Notes under the pieces: generated by a model | The model's database searches: none | What the model was told of the DNA's origin: nothing | Seen by the model: the letters and a program-made list of their open reading frames with translations, nothing else | NCBI GenBank assembly: GCA_030629005.1 | Contig: DAOVPV010000003.1 | Location: 62,001-126,000, forward strand | Source: a bacterium | Lineage (GTDB): Bacteria > Babelota > Babeliae > Babelales > UASB340 | DNA: 64,000 bases | Direction of reading: 5' to 3' | Program-made: the position numbers and the translations under genes | Shown: positions 51,635 through 59,960 of the stretch, in pieces | How positions within the stretch are numbered: the first letter of the stretch is position 1 | Layout of the letters: the number at the start of each line of letters is the position of its first letter

Positions 51635-51985
51635 TTATTTTTTTAAAGATCCTGTATATTCTATTTTAACTGAAACGGGCTTAAGCACCTCTGCGCCTGA
51701 AAAAGGTCCATAACTCGTAGAAAGATCGGTTATAATGAAAAGTAATTTCACCGAAGAAACTCCATATTTTTCTGCAAACCATTTCTCAAATAAGTCCTCT
51801 TTTATAAAAACATAACGAGCTAAAACTGTATACCCCCTGCTAGCATCCCACTTCGGATAATCTTCAGGTCTGGCTGTAAACTCAGGAGGGTTAATCTCTG
51901 ATATCTTAAACCATTGAATAATAGGCATTACCGATGACATTAAAAACATAAGAATAAAAAGAGAACTATAAATGATCTTCTTCAC
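51635..51985 (-). CDS. Small anchored/exported protein, unknown
   Basis: A 116-residue protein with a signal-anchor (MKKIIYSSLFILMFLMSSVM), then a polar domain (ITDLSTSYGPFSGAEVLKPV). No family recognised. AAGGAG precedes the start, and a clear terminator follows. Confidence 0.55.
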   Translation of the reverse strand: MKKIIYSSLFILMFLMSSVMPIIQWFKISEINPPEFTARPEDYPKWDASRGYTVLARYVFIKEDLFEKWFAEKYGVSSVKLLFIITDLSTSYGPFSGAEVLKPVSVKIEYTGSLKK

Positions 51986-52304
51986 TCTAACTCCTTGGTT
52001 ATTTGATTTGAAAAAATATAAAAAATAACAATAGTAAACAGACTAAATAATTAAAATAAAAACACAAGTATTTTTTTCGGAATAAAGTAATTTTAAGAGC
52101 TTAGGTAAATCACTCTAACCGTTAACACCGCTATATAAAAATATTTTTCACAAAGAAACTATTTCATTCTTTTAACCCAACAATATCTTTATGTTCCAAT
52201 ACTTAATTTAAATATCAAACATTTCTAGCATTCCTAAAACTACTTTTACTAAACTACTAAATTGAAAAAAAATTAAAAAATAATAAAAAATTCTAGGAGC
52301 GATA
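51986..52304. other. Intergenic region with NUDIX-like remnant
   Basis: About 319 bp. At 52086-52123, minus strand, SDLPKLLKLLY can be read, almost the C-terminal GDLPKLLKLIY of the NUDIX gene at 34 kb; this is another remnant. No other coding signal was seen. Confidence 0.4.
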
Positions 52305-53030
52305 ATGAAAATCTATAAACTCTTTTTATTAAGCATCTCAATTCTACTTTTAAGTTCATGCGGAAAAGATACCGGTATGCGGATAACAACAAATACATTC
52401 GCAAATAAAGAAATTATACCAAGAGGTTTTAAACCAAATAGCACTTTTTCCATAACAGCAAAACAAAAAGGTGATCAATTGTTCATACAAGAAGTTTCAC
52501 AAAAAATTGCAACGCTCATAAAAGATCAAGGGTTCTCGGTTAAAACAACTGGTAAAGCAGATTATGATTTAATATTCTCCTTTGGAATGGAAAAATCAAC
52601 GCATACAAGAGATGTTCCAGTATACGTTCCAGATTACGGTCCTTGGTATTATTATAACTATTATGCTCCTTATCGTTATGGTTATGGCTATAGAGTTACA
52701 TATGTACCGGAAGAATATACCTTATTTAATAAAATACTTTTAATTGAGGTATACAAAAATAGTAGTGGTAAAAAAGAACCGGTATGGCAAGGAACAGCAC
52801 ATAGTTACGAAGAAGATAGTGACTTGCGAGATGCTATAGATTATTTGTTGGTAACCATATTCAAACACTTTGGTAGAAATACTCAAAAATATATAAATAC
52901 CAGAATGGAAGAAACCAACCAAGACGTACAAAGATTAAGGGAAGAATATTTTCAACCGATTGATTATACAGAAAAAAACAACAAAACATACCAACGTTCT
53001 TTACTAAAGAAATCGCTTTTAAAGAATTAG
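52305..53030 (+). CDS. DUF4136-like lipoprotein
   Basis: A 241-residue lipoprotein with lipobox LLSSC (Cys at residue 19) and a conserved-looking domain (FKPNSTFSITAKQKG, LIKDQGFSVKTTGKADYDLI) similar to DUF4136. A Tyr/Pro/Gly-rich loop (WYYYNYYAPYRYGYGYRVTY) follows. The function is unknown. CTAGGAG precedes the start. Confidence 0.6.
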   Translation: MKIYKLFLLSISILLLSSCGKDTGMRITTNTFANKEIIPRGFKPNSTFSITAKQKGDQLFIQEVSQKIATLIKDQGFSVKTTGKADYDLIFSFGMEKSTHTRDVPVYVPDYGPWYYYNYYAPYRYGYGYRVTYVPEEYTLFNKILLIEVYKNSSGKKEPVWQGTAHSYEEDSDLRDAIDYLLVTIFKHFGRNTQKYINTRMEETNQDVQRLREEYFQPIDYTEKNNKTYQRSLLKKSLLKN

Positions 53031-53037
53031 TACAGCT

Positions 53038-53341
53038 ATGAAAAATATTATTAAAAAATTTTTGGCTATTTTTATTGCAATAATGGAATCCGAGCCTCTA
53101 AATTTGAAAAGAGAAATGAAAATTATAGATAAATGACACATCGTTTTTGTTCCGAATTTATACAACAAAAAATGGTTTTGAAAAAATCGAGCTTATACCT
53201 GTGCTAATTTCGAATATGCAAGTAAATATTGCATCTCCAGACCTTGCATTACAAATTTTGGAAAAAATGAACCGCCTTTCCGCAAAATTTAATACACAGG
53301 TTGAAATTGAAGATGAACGAGGATACGTGAATATTTTGTAA
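53038..53341 (+). pseudogene. Remnants of a CapA-like gene
   Basis: A small frame (53038-53136; MKNIIKKFLAIFIAIMESEP) and a following one in another frame (53147-53341) whose sequence FRIYTTKNGFEKIELIPVLI then LALQILEKMNRLSAKFNTQV looks like the C-terminal end of CapA/PGA_cap capsule-type phosphoesterase proteins. The middle of the gene is missing. The identification is based on weak similarity. Confidence 0.35.
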
Positions 53342-53431
53342 ATTTAAAAAAAATTGATACCTTTAATTACAAGGTTCGTCATTTAAACATTCTGACAAAT
53401 TCTTTGCATTTGTTATAAAAAAAGGAAATCA

Positions 53432-54832
53432 GTGGAAAGTATTAGAATGAATTTTCTAGAAAATAATGGCTATATAAAATATTCGGCAAGAAAAAATATA
53501 AATGTATCTTTTTCTAAAAATTTAAAAAGTTGGAAAATCCTAAAAAAAAATTTACTTCAACCCCGTAAAAATTACTTTGACTCTTCTCCTCTTCATACAC
53601 TAAATGCCGTATTAATAAATGAAGGTATTTTACTAACCTATTTTGTTAAAGCCCCCCTCTCATTAGGAGTTGCCATTTTTGACAAAAAAATGCCTAATAA
53701 GCTTTTATGGCGATCAACCAATCCGGTGTGGAAAACTCAAAAAAAACTGTGCCCTTTAAAAGTTGAAAAACAAGAAGACAATCTAATTCTTTATTTTCAA
53801 AATAAAGAAGGAAAACGTCAAAAAGTTGTTGTCCCTTTAGTTGCTATTTTTTGCAAAAAAACTGCCGATGTTCAACCTACTTTAGAAAAATCTATAAACA
53901 ACCCCATACTCAAACCTAAATCCAAAAACTCATGGGAATCAACAGCAACTTTTAATGCTGCCGCAATTTATTTGGAAGGTAAAGTACACTTACTATATCG
54001 AGCGGTAAATGAAAAACGAGATTCAGTATTAGGATATGCTGCAAGCAAAAATGGAAAAAACTTCGAAGAAAGGTTAGATTCTCCAGTTTATTTCCCTAGA
54101 ACGCCACATGAATTTGGAAAATCTGGAGGATGTGAAGATCCACGATTAACCAAGCTTGATGATAAAATCTATATGACTTATACTGCCTTTAATGGATATA
54201 TAAATCCTCCCGGAGTTGCTTTAACTTCAATTAACGTTAAAGACTTCTTGGCAAAAAAGTGGAAATGGAAACATCCAATCTTTATATCTAAACTAGGCGA
54301 AGCCCATAAAAATTGGGTAATCTTTCCCGAGAAAATAAAAGATAAGTTTGCTATTTTACACAGCATTTCACCTAAAATCCAAATTAACTATTTCGATAAT
54401 CTAGAATTCAATAATTATACTCCTCTCAAAAGCTTTCATTCTTTTGGTTCAAGAAAAAACTGTTGGGATAATATGGTTAGGGGAGCTGGTCCTCCACCAA
54501 TTAAGACAGATATTGGATGGCTAATTATTTACCATGCTATTGATAATCAAGAACCTAGAAAATACAAGTTGGGAGCCATGATTCTTGATTGTGATAATCC
54601 AACTAAAATACTCCATCGATCACCCTATCCTATTTTGGAACCAAATGCCAAATATGAGAATGAAGGTTTTAAAACGGGAATAATTTACGCTTGTGGTGCA
54701 ACAATAATTGGCGATGAGTTGTTGGTCTATTACGGAGGAGCTGATACAGTAACTTGCGTGGCAACGACTCCTTTAAAACAATTTTTGAATAAATTAAAAA
54801 CTTCAAAACCAATTGAGTTAGAATATGTTTAA
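53432..54832 (+). CDS. GH130 family beta-mannoside phosphorylase
   Basis: A 466-residue protein. The N-terminal 150 residues look like a divergent extra beta domain; about residues 155-466 are a GH130 five-blade propeller with NNPILKP, LLYRAVNE, GCEDPRLTKLDDKIYMTYTA (catalytic-acid Asp near residue 236), PPPIKTDIGWLIIYHAI and YYGGADTVTCVAT. GH130 enzymes phosphorolyse beta-1,4 or beta-1,2 mannosides to mannose-1-phosphate; the specificity cannot be predicted. AAAGGAAATCA precedes the GTG start. It overlaps the next gene by 8 bp, so they are cotranslated. Confidence 0.88.
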   Translation: MESIRMNFLENNGYIKYSARKNINVSFSKNLKSWKILKKNLLQPRKNYFDSSPLHTLNAVLINEGILLTYFVKAPLSLGVAIFDKKMPNKLLWRSTNPVWKTQKKLCPLKVEKQEDNLILYFQNKEGKRQKVVVPLVAIFCKKTADVQPTLEKSINNPILKPKSKNSWESTATFNAAAIYLEGKVHLLYRAVNEKRDSVLGYAASKNGKNFEERLDSPVYFPRTPHEFGKSGGCEDPRLTKLDDKIYMTYTAFNGYINPPGVALTSINVKDFLAKKWKWKHPIFISKLGEAHKNWVIFPEKIKDKFAILHSISPKIQINYFDNLEFNNYTPLKSFHSFGSRKNCWDNMVRGAGPPPIKTDIGWLIIYHAIDNQEPRKYKLGAMILDCDNPTKILHRSPYPILEPNAKYENEGFKTGIIYACGATIIGDELLVYYGGADTVTCVATTPLKQFLNKLKTSKPIELEYV

Positions 54833-56810
54833 ATTTGAGCGTTCAATAAAAAACCCTATTTTACTTCCTAATAAAAGTAATGATTGGGAAACAGAGGCCG
54901 CTTTCAATGGTTGCCCTGTAAAAAAAGGAACTACGGTACATCTCGTTTATAGAGCCCTTTCTTCTTCTATAGAACACAACGGAATAAACATGCATCTTTC
55001 TACGATTGGGCACGCCGTAAGCAAGGATGGAATAAATTTTGAGAAACGCAAACAACTGATTAAACCTGAATATGATTGGGAAGCATTTGGCTGTGAAGAT
55101 CCAAGAGTAACCGAACTGGAGGGGGAATATTTTATTTTTTATACCGCTTTATCCAAATACCCATTCTCAGCTGAAGGTATAAATATTGGTGTAGCAATCA
55201 CAAAGGATTTTAAAACAATAAACGAAAAACATTTAGTAACTCCGTTTAACTCTAAGGCTATGACTCTATTCCCAAAAAGAATTAATGGTAAGATTGCAGC
55301 CATCTTAACCGTACATACTGATTTGCCACCAGCTAAAATCGCTATTGCTTATTTTGACCACAAAGAGCAGATTTTCTCAAAGCAATATTGGAATGAGTGG
55401 TATGCTTCACTTGACGATCATGTAATACCTTTGTTGAGATCTTCTGTTGATCATTTAGAAATTGGAGCTCAACCAATAAAAACAAGATACGGCTGGCTAT
55501 TGCTCTTCTCTTACATCAAAAATTATCTCTCTCACCAAAAAACATTTGGGGTCGAAGCACTGTTGCTTGATTTAAATGATCCAACAAAAGTTGTTGGTCA
55601 GACAAAAAAACCAATTCTTACCCCAGAAGCAGATTACGAACTTAATGGTAAAGTACCAAATATTGTATTCCCTTCCGGTGCCCTTGCGCACCAAGACAAA
55701 CTTCATTTATATTATGGTGCCGCCGATACTTCCTGCTGTTTGGCAACAGGAGATATAAAAGAGCTCCTTAAAGAATTACGGATCAAGCCAAAAATTCAGT
55801 TAACAGAAACCATAGAACAAGCAAAATTACAACGATTTATCGGCAATCCTATTATTACCCCTAGACAAGAGTTTGCCTGGGAAGCCAAAGCCACTTTTAA
55901 TTCAGGAGCTATTTATCTAGATGAAAAAGTTCACCTTATCTATAGGGCAATGTCAAAAGATAATGCCTCCACGTTAGGTTATGCAACAAGCAAAAATGGC
56001 TACACGATAGAAGAGAGATTACCATATCCCATCTACACTCCAAGGGAAGATTTTGAATTTAAAAAAGGAACCAGTTCTTCTGGACCAGATTTTTCAGGAT
56101 TGGATGCTCTAGATTTTTATCCGGATTTTTCAGGATGTGAAGATCCAAGGCTTACCAAAGTTGGCAATACACTTTATATGTGTTATACGGCTTATGATGG
56201 TATGAATCCTCCAAGAGTTGCTCTTACCTCAATAACAATAAAAAACTTCCTAAATAAAAAATGGCTTTGGAAAAAACCTAAACTAATTTCTCCACCCGGA
56301 ATCGCAGATAAAAATGCTTGCATTTTTCCCCAAAAAATAAATAAAACGTACATGTTCTTTCATAGAGTAGGTGTTTCCATTTGTATAAGTTTTATATCAG
56401 ATTTAAATTTTAAAGAAAAAAGATGGCTAGAACATAATAAAACCCTATTTGGACCAAGAGGAGATATGTGGGATAATAAAAAAGTTGGAATTACAGGTCT
56501 CCCGATAGAAACAAAAGATGGGTGGTTGTTAATTTACCATGGAGTTTCGAATCCCGGAAGCATCTATAAATTAGGCGCCGCGCTTTTAGATTTACAGGAT
56601 CCTTCCCAAGTTATCGCCAGAACAGATTATCCAATTTTTGAACCGGAGATGGTATATGAAAAGGAAGGTCTTATACCTAATGTTGTTTTTTCTTGTGGAG
56701 TAGTAACAATAAAAAATAAAATCTTTGTTTATTATGGAGGAGCAGATAAAGTTATTGGAGTTGCAACTATCAACTTAAATAAGCTGTTAAAAAGTCTAAA
56801 AAACCAATAA
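54825..56810 (+). CDS. Tandem double GH130 protein
   Basis: A 661-residue protein with two GH130 modules. Module 1 (about 1-325): NPILLPNKSNDWETEAAFNG, LVYRALSS, GCEDPRVTELEGEYFIFYTA (Asp near 92), and YYGAAD. Module 2 (about 340-661): NPIITPRQEF, LIYRAMSK, GCEDPRLTKVGNTLYMCYTA (Asp near 440), GWLLIYHGVS and YYGGADKVIGVAT. Module 2 has an extra loop just before CEDPR formed by an internal 36-bp duplication (SGPDFSG and PDFSG). Both modules keep the catalytic Asp motif. Two fused copies in one chain are unusual for GH130. Confidence 0.88.
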   Translation: MFKFERSIKNPILLPNKSNDWETEAAFNGCPVKKGTTVHLVYRALSSSIEHNGINMHLSTIGHAVSKDGINFEKRKQLIKPEYDWEAFGCEDPRVTELEGEYFIFYTALSKYPFSAEGINIGVAITKDFKTINEKHLVTPFNSKAMTLFPKRINGKIAAILTVHTDLPPAKIAIAYFDHKEQIFSKQYWNEWYASLDDHVIPLLRSSVDHLEIGAQPIKTRYGWLLLFSYIKNYLSHQKTFGVEALLLDLNDPTKVVGQTKKPILTPEADYELNGKVPNIVFPSGALAHQDKLHLYYGAADTSCCLATGDIKELLKELRIKPKIQLTETIEQAKLQRFIGNPIITPRQEFAWEAKATFNSGAIYLDEKVHLIYRAMSKDNASTLGYATSKNGYTIEERLPYPIYTPREDFEFKKGTSSSGPDFSGLDALDFYPDFSGCEDPRLTKVGNTLYMCYTAYDGMNPPRVALTSITIKNFLNKKWLWKKPKLISPPGIADKNACIFPQKINKTYMFFHRVGVSICISFISDLNFKEKRWLEHNKTLFGPRGDMWDNKKVGITGLPIETKDGWLLIYHGVSNPGSIYKLGAALLDLQDPSQVIARTDYPIFEPEMVYEKEGLIPNVVFSCGVVTIKNKIFVYYGGADKVIGVATINLNKLLKSLKNQ

Positions 56811-56861
56811 CGATTTTTGCCGGCCCCTATACAATTCTTTTACTGCAAGTTCCTAGAAAGT

Positions 56862-58289
56862 TTACATCAAGATGCTTACATCAAGATATGGTTTTAGTGC
56901 TCGAACAAAATCACATTTAACCTTTCGTAACCCTTCTGCTGTATCAGATTCAAATCTCAAACTAATAATCGATTCGGTATTCGATGCTCTTACTAATCCC
57001 CAACCATATGGCATTTGAGCTCGAATACCATCTATTGTTAAAATTTTAATATTTTTTTTATCTACAAAATAATTTGTTACATGATCAACAATAAGATGCT
57101 TATCTTTTTCCTTGCAGGTTAAACGATATTCCGGCGTACTAAATTTTTTAGGAAACTCTGCAATCAACTCTCTTAACGTTTTGTTTGTTTCTTGAAGAAT
57201 TTCAAACAGACGCATCATAGCATAAATTCCATCATCATATCCAAAGTATCGGTCTTTGAAATAAAAGTGACCACTAAGCTCACCCGCAAGCAAAGCATCT
57301 TGTTTTTGCATTATATCTTTGATCCTTGAATGCCCTGAGGGCGCCATAATAAGTCTTGCATCCCATTTGTTCAAAAGCTCTATAAGACCAGATGAACTCT
57401 TTATATCAAAAACAATAGTAGATTTAGGATGTTTTTTTAACAGTTGTTTACTAAATACTGCTAACAACTTGTCACCTGGAACTAAATAACAATCTTTAGT
57501 TACAGAACTCATTCGGTCGCAATCACCATCAAAACCTATTCCGAGTTCTAACTTTTTATCTTTTTTAAGAAAATCAAAAACAGTTGTCATATTTTCAGGT
57601 TTTGTTGGATCTGCTTCATGATTAGGAAATGTTCCATCCACTTCTTCATATAAAAGTTTTATATTTTTCCATCCCATTTCTTTTATCAACCGAGGAATGA
57701 CAGTGCCAGCCGTTCCATTTCCACAATCTATGATTGCAGCAATTTCTAAATTTTTTAAATGAATAAACTCTTTAACCAACCATTTAATATATTCGTTTGT
57801 TGCATCATATGTTTTTACATTCCCTTTTTTTGTTTCAGAGTATTTGTAAAAATCCTTTTCTTGTACAATTTTTTTAATTTCCTGAATTTGGTTACCCCAT
57901 ACATTTTTTTTATCCAGGCATATTTTAATACCATTATATTCTTTTGGATTATGAGATGCCGTTATCATTAGACCCGACACACTTTCCCTGTGGGTAAATA
58001 AAGAAAAATAAAGAACAGGTGCTGGACACAAGCCAATGTCAACTACATTTAATCCAAGATCAGTAATTGCTGCAATCATATTTTTTTTTATTTTCGGTGA
58101 ATGCAACCGGCCATCCATTCCAATCAAAATGTTGTTGGTTTTCGGATTTTGTTTTAGAAAAAAGGTAATAATGGCTTGCGTAAGATCATAGATATCATCA
58201 ATTAAAAACTCTTCACCTACAATTCCTCGAATATCATATTCTTTAAAAATATTATATCTCAATGTACTTCTCTTTATTTGGTTGGACAT
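56862..58289 (-). CDS. manB: Phosphomannomutase/phosphoglucomutase
   Basis: A 475-residue alpha-D-phosphohexomutase (with ATG 58289). The phosphoserine loop TASHNP, metal site GFDGDCDRM near residue 257, sugar loop GELSGHFYF and phosphate loop RASNTESIISLRFE (near the C-terminus) are all present. It interconverts mannose-1-P/6-P or glucose-1-P/6-P. It stands end-to-end with the GH130 genes, whose product mannose-1-phosphate it could use. An alternate TTG at 58301 is close upstream. The symbol is by family only. Confidence 0.92.
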   Translation of the reverse strand: MSNQIKRSTLRYNIFKEYDIRGIVGEEFLIDDIYDLTQAIITFFLKQNPKTNNILIGMDGRLHSPKIKKNMIAAITDLGLNVVDIGLCPAPVLYFSLFTHRESVSGLMITASHNPKEYNGIKICLDKKNVWGNQIQEIKKIVQEKDFYKYSETKKGNVKTYDATNEYIKWLVKEFIHLKNLEIAAIIDCGNGTAGTVIPRLIKEMGWKNIKLLYEEVDGTFPNHEADPTKPENMTTVFDFLKKDKKLELGIGFDGDCDRMSSVTKDCYLVPGDKLLAVFSKQLLKKHPKSTIVFDIKSSSGLIELLNKWDARLIMAPSGHSRIKDIMQKQDALLAGELSGHFYFKDRYFGYDDGIYAMMRLFEILQETNKTLRELIAEFPKKFSTPEYRLTCKEKDKHLIVDHVTNYFVDKKNIKILTIDGIRAQMPYGWGLVRASNTESIISLRFESDTAEGLRKVKCDFVRALKPYLDVSILM

Positions 58290-58328
58290 TTGAATAATCA
58301 AACCTTATTTAAAAAAATGTTTACAACT

Positions 58329-58385
58329 CTTGTAAACTAAAATCAAATTCTATAAAATTATTCCCAAATACATAAACTGAGGGAT
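58329..58385. repeat. REP3 copy
   Basis: CTTGTAAACTAAAATCAAAT then TCTATAAAATTATTCCCAAA and TACATAAACTGAGGGATC. It lies just upstream of the mutase gene. The remaining gap (58386-58637) is AT-rich with no ORF identified. Confidence 0.65.
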
Positions 58386-58637
58386 CTTATTTTTTCAATT
58401 TTCTTTGAAAGGAAAAGTTAGTGAAAAAGAAAGTTTTGAATGTTAATGAAAATAAAAATACTAGGTACTCGGGGAAAAATAAAACCTTCTAGAGCATATC
58501 ATAAAAGACACATTTACTCATATAAATCCTTCCAAATTATATGTACGAAACTGTCAATTTTTAACAATTACATACATATAATAAATCAAGATTTTAATAA
58601 ATAAAAACAAAACTTTTATAAATTACAAATATCCAAG

Positions 58638-58698
58638 ATAAGAATTATTAGAGAATGCCTAACAATGCTATTGCTAGGCATTCTCTAATAATTCTTAT
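58638..58698. terminator. 24-bp perfect inverted repeat
   Basis: The left arm is 58638-58661 and the right arm 58675-58698, fully complementary, with a 13-nt loop; the core reads GAGAATGCCTA and TAGGCATTCTC. It follows the stop of the gene ending at 58706 (minus strand) and may be its terminator. Confidence 0.7.
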
Positions 58699-58705
58699 AA
58701 ACACA

Positions 58706-59950
58706 CTAATTAACAGCAGTCAAATTAAACGATGCAAATGGCGCATCATTAACAGAATATGGCTTCGTTATTTTAGCTTTATACAATCCATCCAACGTTT
58801 TTTCTATTACAACAAATAATCCAACCGGATCATTAATTGTCCTTTTTAATGAAAAAACAGGCGTAGAGTTAACCTTTTTTATTGTGCTTCCTATTTCATA
58901 AATGGTTAATGGAACAACCTGCCCATCAACGTCAACGGTATAAACACCATTCATGGCCGCCTCACCTGGCTTAATCCAAGCATCTTTAGCGTGTTTGTAA
59001 CTATGAGCAGGAATAGAATCATTAAAAACTTTAGTAGGCATATCTTTATGCTTATTAGATGTAAATATAATCTGAACATTGTTAAGATTATTCCCTGTAT
59101 TATTTACCACAAATACATTATCAAATAGTTCATTTTTGGATGCATAGTTACCACTTCTTATTCTATTCTTATCAAATAAAGTTAAAGCTAGAGAATCCTT
59201 AGGATGAGACCTATTGATTTTTAAAATTATAGTAGGATGTTTCAATAAAACAGATTCACCATTTATAAGTACAGAGTTTTCTTGTGGCTTATCTGTTGAA
59301 TAAAAATTTACTCTTATATCACTATATTTATTAAAACTATAAAATCCAACCAAAGAAACTTTAACAAACTGTGTTTTACCATTTTGTAAAACAACTTTGT
59401 TCTTTTTAAATCTAAGAATTAAAGGGTAACCTGTATCATTTTTAACTATAGTAAAAGCATTACGATCCTGCTTTGAATACTTCTGAAGAACTTCAGTTGA
59501 TTTAAGCCACCTCCCTTTCTTTTTTTTTACAGGCTTAAAAACCTTTCTTTCTATATATCGATTTCCATCTCGAGTTTTCTTGTATTCTAAATACACTCTT
59601 GTTAATTTGCCCCTATCAACTCGTATTTTTTCTTTATTCTCATAAGTTTGCCAAACATAAGTTCCTCGATAGTTTTTCAAACTTTTATCTTCGTAATAAG
59701 CATCAACTTTAAGCATCCCTATATTTCTAGGAGCCCATCCCTTAATCTTTATAGTTCCACTCTCACCAGGCCCAATCGTTACTTTCTCTAACCCCTTCCC
59801 GGAATCAACAACAAATATCATTTTGTCTGTTTTTTTACTATAAAAACGAACATAACCTGCAAAATCAAAAATATTACCAATTAAATTTGCAAAATTTAAA
59901 ATATTAATAATTAAAAAAAACAAAAAAATCGTTTTATTAATTTTTTTCAT
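58706..59950 (-). CDS. Large secreted beta-rich protein, unknown
   Basis: ATG 59950 with AAGGAG opens an N-terminal hydrophobic signal (KINKTIFLFFLIINILNFAN). The mature part of the 414 residues is rich in beta-strand-forming, basic sequence (TIGPGESGTIKIKGWAPRNI, FVVNNTGNNLNNVQIIFTSN) and has no cysteine motif. No family recognised; an envelope or extracellular protein is most likely. It is downstream of asdA by 10 bp, so may be cotranscribed. Confidence 0.6.
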   Translation of the reverse strand: MKKINKTIFLFFLIINILNFANLIGNIFDFAGYVRFYSKKTDKMIFVVDSGKGLEKVTIGPGESGTIKIKGWAPRNIGMLKVDAYYEDKSLKNYRGTYVWQTYENKEKIRVDRGKLTRVYLEYKKTRDGNRYIERKVFKPVKKKKGRWLKSTEVLQKYSKQDRNAFTIVKNDTGYPLILRFKKNKVVLQNGKTQFVKVSLVGFYSFNKYSDIRVNFYSTDKPQENSVLINGESVLLKHPTIILKINRSHPKDSLALTLFDKNRIRSGNYASKNELFDNVFVVNNTGNNLNNVQIIFTSNKHKDMPTKVFNDSIPAHSYKHAKDAWIKPGEAAMNGVYTVDVDGQVVPLTIYEIGSTIKKVNSTPVFSLKRTINDPVGLFVVIEKTLDGLYKAKITKPYSVNDAPFASFNLTAVN

Positions 59951-59960
59951 AATATACTCC

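Noticed and set aside
37311-53400. Prophage or insertion sequence
   Set aside because: No transposase, integrase or structural phage gene was seen; only toxin, CHC2 and repeat fragments suggest mobile origin.
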